Below the pieces are notes generated by a model. The model had not been told where the DNA came from and did not search any database. It saw nothing but the letters and a program-made list of their open reading frames with translations. A program made the position numbers and the translations under genes. Shown piece after piece: positions 31,577 through 39,906 of a stretch of 64,000 bases of DNA. Position 1 is the stretch's first letter, and each line of letters begins with the position of its first letter. Source of the stretch: Achromobacter pestifer (GTDB lineage: Bacteria > Pseudomonadota > Gammaproteobacteria > Burkholderiales > Burkholderiaceae_B); assembly GCF_013267355.1 (NCBI RefSeq), contig NZ_CP053985.1, forward strand, positions 1,674,001 to 1,738,000, in the 5' to 3' direction.

Positions 31577-32665
31577 ATGAGTACCTCCTCCAGCACCGCC
31601 GTTCCCCTGCCCGCCGCCCCTGCCTCCCCGGCCGCCGCTCCCACTGCCACGCCGTGGCGCGACAAACTCAATGGCGTGCTGTTCGTCGGTCTGATGGCCG
31701 CCGCGGTGATGCAGCTGGCGGACCTGCCCGCGATCCGCCAGTTGGGTTTCTCGCCGCTGGTGGTGGGCATCGTCTGCGGCATGCTCTACGGCAACTTCCT
31801 GCGCGGCACCATGCCGGCCGACTGGAGCGCCGGCGTGAACTTCACCGCGCGGCGCCTGCTGCGCATCGCCGTGGCTTTCTACGGTCTGAATATCAGCATC
31901 CAGCAGATTGCCGCCGTGGGCCTGCCGGGGCTGGCGGTTTCGGTGGCGGTGGTGGTGGGCACCCTGGTGCTGGGCACCGTGGTGGGCCAGCGCCTGCTGG
32001 GCCTGGACCGCGACACCGCCATGCTCACCGCCGCCGGCAGCGCCATCTGCGGCGCCGCCGCCGTGCTGGCCTTCGAACCCACGCTGCGGGCCGCTCCGCA
32101 CAAGAGCGCGGTGGCCGTCGCCACCGTGGTGCTGTTCGGGACCCTGTCCATGTTCCTGTACCCGGTGCTCTATCACGCAGGCTGGCTGAATCTCGACACC
32201 CAGGCTTTGGGCATCTATATCGGCGGCACCATCCATGAAGTGGCCCAGGTCGTCGGCGCGGCGAGCAATGTCGACCCCGCCACCACCGAAGTCGCCACCA
32301 TCGTGAAGATGACCCGCGTGGCCCTGCTGGTGCCGGTCCTGCTGATCCTGGGCCTGTATCTGCGCAGCGCGGCCTCGCACGCGGCCGGCGGCCAGGGCAA
32401 GGGCGCCAAGCTGCCCATTCCCTGGTTCGCGGTGGGCTTCCTGGTGCTGGCCATCATCAATTCGCTGAACATCATCCCCGCGGATGCGGTGGCCGCCATC
32501 CGCCGCCTGGACATCTTCGCCCTGACCATGGCCATGACCGCGCTGGGCATCGAAACCCGTTTTGCCCAGATCCGCAAGGCCGGCCCCCGGGTGATGGCGC
32601 TGGGCCTGATCCTGTACCTCTGGCTGCTGGTCGGCGGCTACGGCATCGTCAAGCTGGCGTCCTGA
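31577..32665 (+). CDS. YeiH-family membrane protein (putative sulfate exporter)
   Basis: The 362-residue membrane protein has about ten helices after an Ala/Pro-rich cytoplasmic start. Family segments include GVNFTARRLLRIAVAFYGLNIS, TAAGSAICGAAAVLAFEP and YIGGTIHEVAQVVGAA, the last carrying the conserved His-Glu. The YeiH/UPF0324 family is annotated as putative sulfate exporters and linked to taurine/cysteine degradation; direct evidence is thin. AAAAGG precedes the ATG at 31577. It is followed by a GC-rich hairpin. Confidence 0.88.
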   Translation: MSTSSSTAVPLPAAPASPAAAPTATPWRDKLNGVLFVGLMAAAVMQLADLPAIRQLGFSPLVVGIVCGMLYGNFLRGTMPADWSAGVNFTARRLLRIAVAFYGLNISIQQIAAVGLPGLAVSVAVVVGTLVLGTVVGQRLLGLDRDTAMLTAAGSAICGAAAVLAFEPTLRAAPHKSAVAVATVVLFGTLSMFLYPVLYHAGWLNLDTQALGIYIGGTIHEVAQVVGAASNVDPATTEVATIVKMTRVALLVPVLLILGLYLRSAASHAAGGQGKGAKLPIPWFAVGFLVLAIINSLNIIPADAVAAIRRLDIFALTMAMTALGIETRFAQIRKAGPRVMALGLILYLWLLVGGYGIVKLAS

Positions 32666-32671
32666 TTCCCG

Positions 32672-32699
32672 GCCCGCCGCGCCCAGCGCCGCGGCGGGC
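32672..32699 (+). terminator. GC-rich hairpin after the YeiH-type gene
   Basis: GCCCGCCGCG pairs with CGCGGCGGGC across an 8-base loop, 7 bases after the stop codon. A T-run is lacking (TTCGCGC follows), so termination may be partial. Confidence 0.5.
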
Positions 32700-32770
32700 T
32701 TCGCGCATGCACGCCGCTGTCGCATTTTTCCTGCATAATCGGCTGGTTCCCTAGCAGTGGAGTCGGCCGC

Positions 32771-33181
32771 ATGACCTCCAGCACCAAAACCCCGTTTACG
32801 ACTTTGCCCGCCGATCGCGACGCGGTGTTGCGCGTCATGCCGATGCCGGCCGACGCGAATATCCACGGGGACGTCTTTGGCGGCTGGATCATGTCCCAGG
32901 TCGACATCGCCGGTTCCATCCCCGCCGCGCGCCGCGCCGCCGGGCGCGTGGCCACCGTGGCGGTCAACGCCTTCCAGTTCAAAGAGCCGGTCTTCGTGGG
33001 CGACCTGCTCAGTTTCTACGCAGCCATCGTCAAGACCGGCACGACGTCGGTCACGGTGTCCGTCGAGGTCTACGCGGAGCGCCAGCGGCTGGACGCCGAA
33101 ATCGTCAAGGTCACCGAGGCCACGCTGACCTACGTCGCCACCGACGAAGCCCGCCGCCGCCGCCCCCTCCCCACTCTTTGA
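32771..33181 (+). CDS. hotdog-fold acyl-CoA thioesterase (YciA type)
   Basis: The 136-residue single hotdog domain has MPADANIHGDVFGGWIMSQVDIAG, containing the catalytic Asn/Asp region of the YciA/BACH family, and VAVNAFQFKEPVFVGDLLS. It hydrolyses acyl-CoA in the cytoplasm. The C-terminus is Arg/Pro-rich. It is 10 bases before mgtE on the same strand, so the two are likely co-transcribed without an obvious functional link. Confidence 0.9.
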   Translation: MTSSTKTPFTTLPADRDAVLRVMPMPADANIHGDVFGGWIMSQVDIAGSIPAARRAAGRVATVAVNAFQFKEPVFVGDLLSFYAAIVKTGTTSVTVSVEVYAERQRLDAEIVKVTEATLTYVATDEARRRRPLPTL

Positions 33182-33191
33182 GCCGTAACGC

Positions 33192-34664
33192 ATGACGCAG
33201 TCCGCCGCCGCGCAGAAACCGCCCGCGACGCCTCGCCGCCTCGACCCGGAAGACGCCCAACACGCCCTGGCGGAAGTACAGGAACGCCTGCGCCGCCAGC
33301 AGCTGGTGGCCGACCTGGTGCATCGCCAGGAAGAAGGCGACTCCAAGGCCTCGCTGGTCGAGGACCTGGTGCACCGCCAGCACGAAGCCGAACTCAAGAC
33401 CCTGCTGGACGGCCTGCATCCGTCCGACATCGCCTTCATTCTGGAATCGTTGCCCAAGGACGAACGGCAAGCCATCTGGAAGCTGGTCAGCCCCGAGCAT
33501 GACGCGGACGTGCTGCTGGAAGTCGAAGACTGGGTGCGGGAATCGCTGATCGAGGCGATGGACCGCCAGGACCTGGTCGCCGCCACCGGCAATATGGACG
33601 CCGACGAGCTGGCCGACCTGGCGCCCGACCTGCCGCCCGACGTGGTGGCCGAAGTCCAGAAGGGCCTGACCGAAGAGGAACGCGCGCAGCTGCTGGAGGC
33701 CATGGGCTATCCGGAAGACAGCGTGGGCGCGATCATGGACTTCGAGATGGTCCGGGTGCGCGAGGACGTGACGCTGGAAGTGGTGCTGCGCTACCTGCGC
33801 CGGCTGCACGAACTGCCCGACCACACCGACCAGATCTTCGTGGTGGACCGCCAGGACAAGCTACAGGGCATCCTGCCCCTGTCCAAGCTGCTGGTCAGCG
33901 AGCCCGAAACCGAAGTGCGCGCCGTCATGAACTCGGATTTCCTGGCGCTCAACCCGCTAGACTCCGACGCCGACGCCGCCGGCGCCTTCGAACGCTATGA
34001 CCTGGTCTCCGCGCCGGTCATGGACGACCAGGGCCGCCTGATCGGCCGCGTGACCATCGCCGACGTGGTGGACGTGATGCGCGAGGACTCCCAGGAACAG
34101 GCGCTGTCGCGCGCCGGTCTGCAGGAAGAAGACATCTTCGCGCCGGTCTCCACGGCCCTGCGCAACCGCGCCCCCTGGCTGCTGTTCAACCTCTGTACCG
34201 CCGCCACGGCATCCTTCGTGGCCTCCCAGTTCGAGGGCACGGTCAGCCAGATCGTGATCCTGGCGTTTCTGATGTCCATCGTGGCCGGCATCGGCGGCAA
34301 CTCCGGCAACCAGACCATGACCCTGATCATCCGGGCCCTGGCCATGGGCCGCATCACCGGCCGCAACCTGTGGCAGCTGGTCAAGCGCGAGCTCTTGGTC
34401 ACCTTGATGGTGGGGCTTTGCGGCAGCCTGGTCGCCGCCTTGTTCGCCTGGGCGATCTCGCACTCGTTATCGATCGCCCTGGTGATGATGGCCGCCATGA
34501 TCTGCAACATGCTGGTCGGCGCGTCGGTGGGCGTGCTGGTGCCGATGGTGCGCGCCCGCTTCGGCAAGGATCCGGCGATGGGATCTTCCGTGCTGCTGAC
34601 CTTCGCCACCGATTCGCTGGGGTTCTTCATCTTTCTGGGCCTGGCGACGATCTTCCTGCTGTAG
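33192..34664 (+). CDS. mgtE: magnesium transporter MgtE
   Basis: The 490-residue MgtE has an N-terminal helical domain with LLDGLHPSDIAFILESLP, two CBS domains (about 175-310, including VRAVMNSDFLALNPLDSDADA), and five C-terminal membrane helices. The pore helix contains GIGGNSGNQTMTLIIRALA. It is a homodimeric Mg2+ channel gated by cytoplasmic Mg2+ through the N and CBS domains. No M-box RNA was seen upstream; the gene is too close to the thioesterase for one. Confidence 0.94.
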   Translation: MTQSAAAQKPPATPRRLDPEDAQHALAEVQERLRRQQLVADLVHRQEEGDSKASLVEDLVHRQHEAELKTLLDGLHPSDIAFILESLPKDERQAIWKLVSPEHDADVLLEVEDWVRESLIEAMDRQDLVAATGNMDADELADLAPDLPPDVVAEVQKGLTEEERAQLLEAMGYPEDSVGAIMDFEMVRVREDVTLEVVLRYLRRLHELPDHTDQIFVVDRQDKLQGILPLSKLLVSEPETEVRAVMNSDFLALNPLDSDADAAGAFERYDLVSAPVMDDQGRLIGRVTIADVVDVMREDSQEQALSRAGLQEEDIFAPVSTALRNRAPWLLFNLCTAATASFVASQFEGTVSQIVILAFLMSIVAGIGGNSGNQTMTLIIRALAMGRITGRNLWQLVKRELLVTLMVGLCGSLVAALFAWAISHSLSIALVMMAAMICNMLVGASVGVLVPMVRARFGKDPAMGSSVLLTFATDSLGFFIFLGLATIFLL

Positions 34665-34747
34665 TCCGGATACAACAGCAAGAAAAAACGGCTTCCCTCT
34701 GGCGGCGCCTGCTTGACAGCTAGCTGACAGGGTTGATGACGCCCCTT

Positions 34748-34762
34748 CCATTACAGTAATGG
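34748..34762. promoter_or_regulatory. 15-bp palindrome upstream of pagP
   Basis: CCATTAC-A-GTAATGG is a perfect inverted repeat with one central base, 31 bases before the pagP start codon. This would overlap its promoter region. The regulator is unknown; pagP is under virulence or envelope-stress control in related bacteria. Confidence 0.45.
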
Positions 34763-34793
34763 GATTGTCATCTTCACCCTTTCAGCGCCCACA

Positions 34794-35348
34794 ATGACCG
34801 CAAGATTCCGGGCGGCACTCCTTTGCCTGCTGCTCGCTACCTTCACCGCCACCGCCCAAGCCTGTGACAGCATGCCCTCCTGGGCCCAGTCGGCCTGCAA
34901 CCGACTGGACCAGATCTGGACCGAGGGCGGCAATGACCTCTACATAACCGGCTACTCCTGGCACAACCGGGCCACCTACAGCAAAGAGAAGATCGATAGC
35001 TTCAACGAGCTGGCCTGGGGCGGCGGCTACGGCCGCAGCATCTACGACGAAGATGGCGACTGGCAGGGCCTGTACGCCATGGCCTTCCTGGATTCGCACA
35101 GCAAGATAGAACCCATCGCCGGCTACGGCTTCCTGAAGATCGGACGAGTCAGCGAGAACTTCCGCCTGGGCGCGGGCTACACCGTCTTCCTGACGGCGCG
35201 CCACGACATCATGAGCTACGTGCCGTTTCCCGGCATCCTGCCGCTGGTGAGCGCCAGCTACAAGGACACGATGCTATACGCGACCTACATTCCAGGCTCC
35301 GCCGGCGCGGGCAATGTGCTGTTCATGTTTGGCCGCTGGCGCTTCTGA
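34794..35348 (+). CDS. pagP: lipid A palmitoyltransferase PagP
   Basis: The 184-residue outer-membrane enzyme has a signal peptide covering about residues 1-23 (cut after TAQA). The catalytic triad-like residues of PagP are present: His57 in YSWHNR, and Asp100 and Ser101 in FLDSHS, with the same 43-residue spacing as His33-Asp76 in the E. coli enzyme. The C-terminus ends in the aromatic GRWRF that outer-membrane barrels use for BAM recognition. It transfers palmitate from phospholipid to lipid A, increasing resistance to cationic peptides. Confidence 0.95.
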   Translation: MTARFRAALLCLLLATFTATAQACDSMPSWAQSACNRLDQIWTEGGNDLYITGYSWHNRATYSKEKIDSFNELAWGGGYGRSIYDEDGDWQGLYAMAFLDSHSKIEPIAGYGFLKIGRVSENFRLGAGYTVFLTARHDIMSYVPFPGILPLVSASYKDTMLYATYIPGSAGAGNVLFMFGRWRF

Positions 35349-35362
35349 CGCGCCCCCAGGCC

Positions 35363-35974
35363 TCAGAAGGCCTGGCCCAGCTTGCGCACCAGATCGCCCA
35401 GGCGCCAATCGTCGATGCCGTGCGCGCGCAGCGCGCGCTCGGTCTCCACAACATAATCCAGGCAAGGCCCCGAATGGCCCACGGCATTGCGCACCGACGC
35501 CAGCAGGCGGTCGTCGCTGATGCCCGCCGCGTACTCCTGGCAGGCCCGGTTCAACAGGAATACCAGCCCGCGCACCGGCGCGGCCTCCGTATGGCAGGTG
35601 AGCCAGCGGGGCGAGTAGGCGCCGGTGACCATTTCGCGGAGCCACAGCGCCTGGAACACCCCCGGCACGTCACACGCGGCAATCTGGAAAGCCACGCCGC
35701 GGCAGCAGCCGCCGCGGTCCAGGCCGAACACCAAGCCGGGATTGTCGGGCGAGCCGCGATGGTCGTGCGACCACAGGCATAGGGACCGGTGGTAGCCGCG
35801 GACGGTCGCCAGCCGGCGTTCGCGCCAGGCGAAACCGGGATGCCATATCAGGGAGCCGTAGGCGAACACCCACAGGTCGTCGACGCCGTTCCAGCCGACC
35901 AGCAGGTCATCCACCGAAAGCGCGCGCCGCGAATTTGCCGTACCGGCGCAGCCGGCGGGTACTGCCAACGACAT
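35363..35974 (-). CDS. ChaC-type gamma-glutamylcyclotransferase
   Basis: The 203-residue protein begins its conserved part with WVFAYGSLIWHPGF, the substrate loop of the cyclotransferase fold. The catalytic Glu is expected in ALWLREMVTGAYSPRW. ChaC enzymes split glutathione into 5-oxoproline and Cys-Gly in the cytoplasm. The start at 35974 is the usual ATG, though 20 extra N-terminal residues precede the family core. It converges with pagP, with 14 bases between stops. Confidence 0.9.
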   Translation of the reverse strand: MSLAVPAGCAGTANSRRALSVDDLLVGWNGVDDLWVFAYGSLIWHPGFAWRERRLATVRGYHRSLCLWSHDHRGSPDNPGLVFGLDRGGCCRGVAFQIAACDVPGVFQALWLREMVTGAYSPRWLTCHTEAAPVRGLVFLLNRACQEYAAGISDDRLLASVRNAVGHSGPCLDYVVETERALRAHGIDDWRLGDLVRKLGQAF

Positions 35975-36133
35975 AGGGTCCTCTGATATCCCGATTCATC
36001 CCATGATGGGAGTGGGGATATCCTACGCCGTAGCCTGCGCAAAAGAATTGCGTGATGCAGGCCGGCCGGCGGGCCGAATGGAATTTGCATCCCCGGCGGC
36101 CCCTGCCTTGGGAAAAAAATTGCGCGCGCCCGC

Positions 36134-36592
36134 CTACACCGCGTTCAGCGGCAATTCGGTGGTGCTTTTGATGACTTCCATTGAGAAGCTGGCGCTGACG
36201 TCCAGCAGGTCCACGGCGGCGATCAGGCGGCGGTAGAAGCGGTCATAGGCCGCCATGTCCTCGACCACGACCTTGAGCAAATAATCGACGTCGCCCGCCA
36301 TGCGGTGGAACTCCACCACATTGGGCAGGGCCATCACGGCGTTGATCAGGCTTTGGGTCCATTTCTCGTTGTGCTGGCTGGTCTTGATGGACACGAACAC
36401 CGTCAGGTTCAGGCCCAGCGCGCGGGGATCCAGCAAGATGGCGTTGCGGGCGATGACGCCGTCATCCTTCAGCTTCTGGATGCGGCGCCAGCACGGCGTG
36501 ACGGACAGATGCACCTGCTCGGCGATCTCGGCGACCGAACAGGTGGCGTCCTTCTGCAGCAAGGCCAGTATCTTGATGTCCGTCTGGTCCAT
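36134..36592 (-). CDS. Lrp/AsnC-family regulator
   Basis: The protein has 152 residues from the ATG at 36592, with GAGGAAA 7 bases upstream. An N-terminal HTH (DIKILALLQKDATCSVAEIA, then HLSVTPCWRRIQKL) is followed by an AsnC ligand/oligomerisation domain with GDVDYLLKVVVEDMAAYDRF. It senses an amino acid. The target is unknown; the SDR gene lies just upstream on the same strand (72-base gap). Confidence 0.9.
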   Translation of the reverse strand: MDQTDIKILALLQKDATCSVAEIAEQVHLSVTPCWRRIQKLKDDGVIARNAILLDPRALGLNLTVFVSIKTSQHNEKWTQSLINAVMALPNVVEFHRMAGDVDYLLKVVVEDMAAYDRFYRRLIAAVDLLDVSASFSMEVIKSTTELPLNAV

Positions 36593-36664
36593 GGGTTTCC
36601 TCGGCTGGATCGGCCCCAATGTTGCCTGTTCCGCCTGCCCGCGTCCAGCCTGCGCCGCCGGACT

Positions 36665-37447
36665 TCAGTAGGTCCCGGGGTAGCCGCCGCCATCGATCAG
36701 GATGTTCTGCGCGGTCATGTAGCCGGCCTGCGCGGAACAGACATAGGCGCACAGGGCGCCCAGTTCCTCGGGCTGGCCATAGCGGCCCGCCGGGTTGGCG
36801 CGTCCGCGCTCGTCCCAGAGCTGCTCGAAGCTCTTGCCGTCGGACTGTTCCAGCATGCCTTGTATGTGCCTGACCTGCGCATCCGTGGCGAAGGCGCCGG
36901 GCAGCAGATTGTTGATGGTGACGTTGTGGCGCACGGTCTGGCGCGCCAGGCCGCTGACGAAGCCGACCAGGCCCGAACGCGCGCCATTGGACAAGCCGAG
37001 CTCAGCATGCGGCGCCTTCACGCTGCGCGACACGATGTTCACGATGCGCCCGAAGCGCCGCTCCGTCATCCCGTCCACGACCCGCCGGATCATGTCGATG
37101 GGCCCCAACATCATGGCGTCCAGCGCGGCGATCCAGTCGTCGTGGCTCCAGTTGCGGAAGTCGCCCGGCAACGGACCGTCCGCGTTGTTGATCAGGATGT
37201 CCGGGTGGGGACAGGCGGCCATGGCCGCGTCCCGGCCATGCGCCTGCGTCAGGTCGGCCGACACCCAGCCCACCCCTATTCCGGTTTCATGGGATATCTC
37301 GGCCGCGGCCTGCTCCAGCGTGGCCGGGTTGCGGGCGGCGATCGTGACCGCCACGCCTTCCCGCGCCAGTTGCAGGGCGCACGCCCGGCCCATGCCGCGG
37401 CTGCCGCCGAATACCAGTGCCGTCTTGCCGCTGATCCCCAGATCCAT
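36665..37447 (-). CDS. SDR-family protein lacking the Tyr-x3-Lys pair
   Basis: The product has 260 residues from the ATG at 37447, with AGGAG 8 bases upstream. The Rossmann fold is clear: GGSRGMG at 14-20, NNADG at 87-91 and the Ser of VNIVSRS at 140. Where classical SDRs have Tyr-x3-Lys, this one has Ser153-x3-Arg157 (GLSNGARSG). The C-terminal end is typical (LIDGGGYPGTY). A subset of SDRs has this Ser-Asn...Arg pattern, so the protein may be functional but with altered chemistry. Substrate unknown. Confidence 0.85.
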   Translation of the reverse strand: MDLGISGKTALVFGGSRGMGRACALQLAREGVAVTIAARNPATLEQAAAEISHETGIGVGWVSADLTQAHGRDAAMAACPHPDILINNADGPLPGDFRNWSHDDWIAALDAMMLGPIDMIRRVVDGMTERRFGRIVNIVSRSVKAPHAELGLSNGARSGLVGFVSGLARQTVRHNVTINNLLPGAFATDAQVRHIQGMLEQSDGKSFEQLWDERGRANPAGRYGQPEELGALCAYVCSAQAGYMTAQNILIDGGGYPGTY

Positions 37448-37628
37448 GCCTGACTCTCCTGTCATTGCGCTGCCCGGCGCAGCGTTGCGCCCAATCAGAC
37501 CAGTATAGGAGCGCCGGGCTCCCTGGCGGGATGGAATTTTTTTCCAATCCGCGCCCCTGATGCGCCCGATTTGGCAAAGGCATTCCAGCGCAAGCTCCTA
37601 CCATGGAAACTCTGCCTGGAGGCCTGCC

Positions 37629-38169
37629 ATGTCTTCCATCCAACTCGCCGGCGGCGACCTGCAAGCGCTATGCGCATCAGTGCAGGCGGCCCAACTGAAC
37701 GCCGCGCGCGCTGCTGCGCGACCTGGCCGCCAGCGTCGCCAACGCCGGCGACATGCTGTGCAACCTGCCCGCGGAGCTGCGCGGCGGACGGGCCGAGTCC
37801 TACGCCCGCCATATCGCCTACGCCGATCCGCATGGGGCCTTCACCATGGCCTACCTGATCTGGCGCCCCGGCCAATTCAGCCCGGTGCATGGCCACAAGA
37901 CCTGGTGCACCTACCAGGTGCTGCAGCGCGCACTCACCGAAACCCACTACCGCTGGGATCTGGAGTCCGCCATCGCCCGGGCCTGCGGCACGGTGGCCCG
38001 CCATCCGGGCGACATCGTCACCGCCACGCAGGGACTGCGCCAGATCCACCGGCTGGGCAATGCCGGCCCGGACATCGCCGTATCGCTGCATATCTACGGC
38101 GTGGCCCGGGACGACCTCTGCACCGGCGTCAATCACCTGGTCGACAGCGTCAACCCATCCACTGGCTGA
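37629..38169 (+). pseudogene. frameshifted cysteine dioxygenase-like cupin gene
   Basis: A good start (GGAGG about 8 bases before the ATG at 37629) opens a frame for 23 codons, ending in VQAAQL. The conserved continuation lies in another frame: dropping one A at 37698-37699 (CTGAAC to CTGAC) gives TPRALLRDLAASVANAGDM and then the rest to 38169. The rest has the cupin iron motif PVHGHKTW and a late LHIYG, like the CDO_I family, which oxidises thiols to sulfinates. A real mutation or a sequencing error are both possible. The 3' end overlaps the convergent TPP-enzyme gene by 20 bases. Confidence 0.7.
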
Positions 38170-39844
38170 CCGGCGCGGCCGCATCCTGCAGGGGCTGCGC
38201 CACCACGTCGATCAGCGCCGGGCCATCATGCTCCATCGCTGCCTTGATGGCGGCATCCAGCTTGGACGGATCCTCCACGCGCCAGGCCTTCACGCCATAG
38301 GCCTCGGCGATGCGGGCGTGGTCGGTGCGGTTGAAGTCCACGCTGTAGTAGCGCTTGTCGTAGCCCGCCTTCTGGCTGGCCTTGATCCAGCCATAGACCG
38401 AGTTCGAGAACACCACCATCAGCAGCGGCGCCTTGTGCCGCACGATGGTTTCCAGTTCGCCCACCGTGAAGCCGAAGCTGCCGTCGCCCATCACCGAGAC
38501 GCACTTGGACTGGGGCCGCCCCACCCAGGCGCCCAGGGCGGCCGACATGGAAAAGCCCAACGCGCCGTGCGCGCGGTTGGTGATGAAGTGCCGGCCGGGG
38601 CGCGACACGTCGTAGTAGGCGGAAAAATACGGGCAAGGCGTGCCGGGGTCGGCGCAGACCACCGCGTCGTCGGGCAGCAGGCGGTTCAAGGATTGCACCA
38701 CGCGCTCCGGGCGGATGGGCGCGTCCAGGCTGTTGGCCAACGGTTCCAGCTGCGCCCGGCGCGCCTCTTTGGCGCGGCCGGCCAGCACCGCGCCATCGGC
38801 CGCGTCCGAAGGACGATGCGCCAGGCGCGCCTCCACCTCGACTCCCAGGGCTTCCAGCGCCAGCTTGGCATCGCCCACCATGCCGACTTCGGTCAAGTAG
38901 TTGGCGCCAATCACCATGGGATCGATGTCGATGTGCAGAATCGGCACGTTGCGGTTGGGGAAGCGCCAGTGCTCGGTCGAGGTGGAGCCCGCGCGGCAGC
39001 CGACAAACAGCACCACGTCGGCCGCGGCCACCACGTCGCGCGTCGCCATCACCCCGCCGTTGGAGCCGACCACGCCCGCATTCAGGGGATGATTGTCGGC
39101 CAGGCTGCCCTGCCCGCTCACGGTCACGCAGACCGCGGCCTTGAGCGCTTCGGCCAGTTCCTGCAAGGCGCCGCTGGCGCCGGCGATGACCACGCCGCCG
39201 CCGCAGATGATCACCGGCGCCCACGCGCTGACCAGCCGCTGCGCGGCGCGCGCAACGTCCAGGGGATCCGGCGCGTAGCGCATCGCCGGGAAACGCCCAT
39301 GTTCGGGCTGGGCCCAGACATCGGACGCATCGACCTGCTGCTTCATCACGTCGTACGGAAAGCACAGATGGGTGGCGCCGGGCTTGCCGGTCGTCATGGC
39401 GCGGAAGGCCGCGCGCACCATGCCGGGGATCTGGTCGGCGCGGTCGATGGTGCGGTTCCACTTGGTCAGCGGACGGTACAGCGCTTCCTGGTCCAGTTCG
39501 GTCAACGGGTACTTGCCGCGCGAGCCCACCGCCACGTCCGAGGTGATGCCGAGCACCGGGATGGACGATTCGTTGGCCTCCACCAGGCCGGGCAGCAGGT
39601 AGGTCGCGCCGCCGCCGCTGGGGCCTTCGCACACGCCGACCTTGCCGGTCACGCGGGCATAGGCGTCCGCCATGTAGCCGGCGCTGCGCTCGTCGCGCGT
39701 CAGGATGTGCTGCATGCCGTGGTCCAGCCGGTACAGCGCGTCGTAGAACGGCAGGCTGGTATCGCCGCACAGGCCGAATATGTGCTTGACGCCGTTGTGC
39801 TGCAGCATGCGCACCATGGCTTCGGCGCCGGTCATGTTTTCCAT
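38150..39844 (-). CDS. thiamine diphosphate-dependent enzyme (acetolactate synthase-like)
   Basis: The 564-residue protein has the three domains of the ALS/benzoylformate-decarboxylase fold. The N-terminal PYR domain has the activating Glu in TRDERSAGYMADAYAR. A central domain with SGQGSLADNHPLNAG follows. The C-terminal PP domain has GDGSFGFTVGELETIVRHKAPL, the Mg-diphosphate GDG...N motif. It carries out carboligation or decarboxylation of a 2-oxo acid. It is the last gene of the GntR-Bug-TPP operon, 62 bases after the Bug gene, so it probably acts on the compound that Bug protein binds. It is not the housekeeping IlvB. Confidence 0.88.
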   Translation of the reverse strand: MENMTGAEAMVRMLQHNGVKHIFGLCGDTSLPFYDALYRLDHGMQHILTRDERSAGYMADAYARVTGKVGVCEGPSGGGATYLLPGLVEANESSIPVLGITSDVAVGSRGKYPLTELDQEALYRPLTKWNRTIDRADQIPGMVRAAFRAMTTGKPGATHLCFPYDVMKQQVDASDVWAQPEHGRFPAMRYAPDPLDVARAAQRLVSAWAPVIICGGGVVIAGASGALQELAEALKAAVCVTVSGQGSLADNHPLNAGVVGSNGGVMATRDVVAAADVVLFVGCRAGSTSTEHWRFPNRNVPILHIDIDPMVIGANYLTEVGMVGDAKLALEALGVEVEARLAHRPSDAADGAVLAGRAKEARRAQLEPLANSLDAPIRPERVVQSLNRLLPDDAVVCADPGTPCPYFSAYYDVSRPGRHFITNRAHGALGFSMSAALGAWVGRPQSKCVSVMGDGSFGFTVGELETIVRHKAPLLMVVFSNSVYGWIKASQKAGYDKRYYSVDFNRTDHARIAEAYGVKAWRVEDPSKLDAAIKAAMEHDGPALIDVVAQPLQDAAAPVSQWMG

Positions 39845-39906
39845 GTCATCTCCACTTGTGTTGCACGTGCCGCGGCCGGGCGCTCCTGCGCCAGGCCGCG
39901 CGCCGT

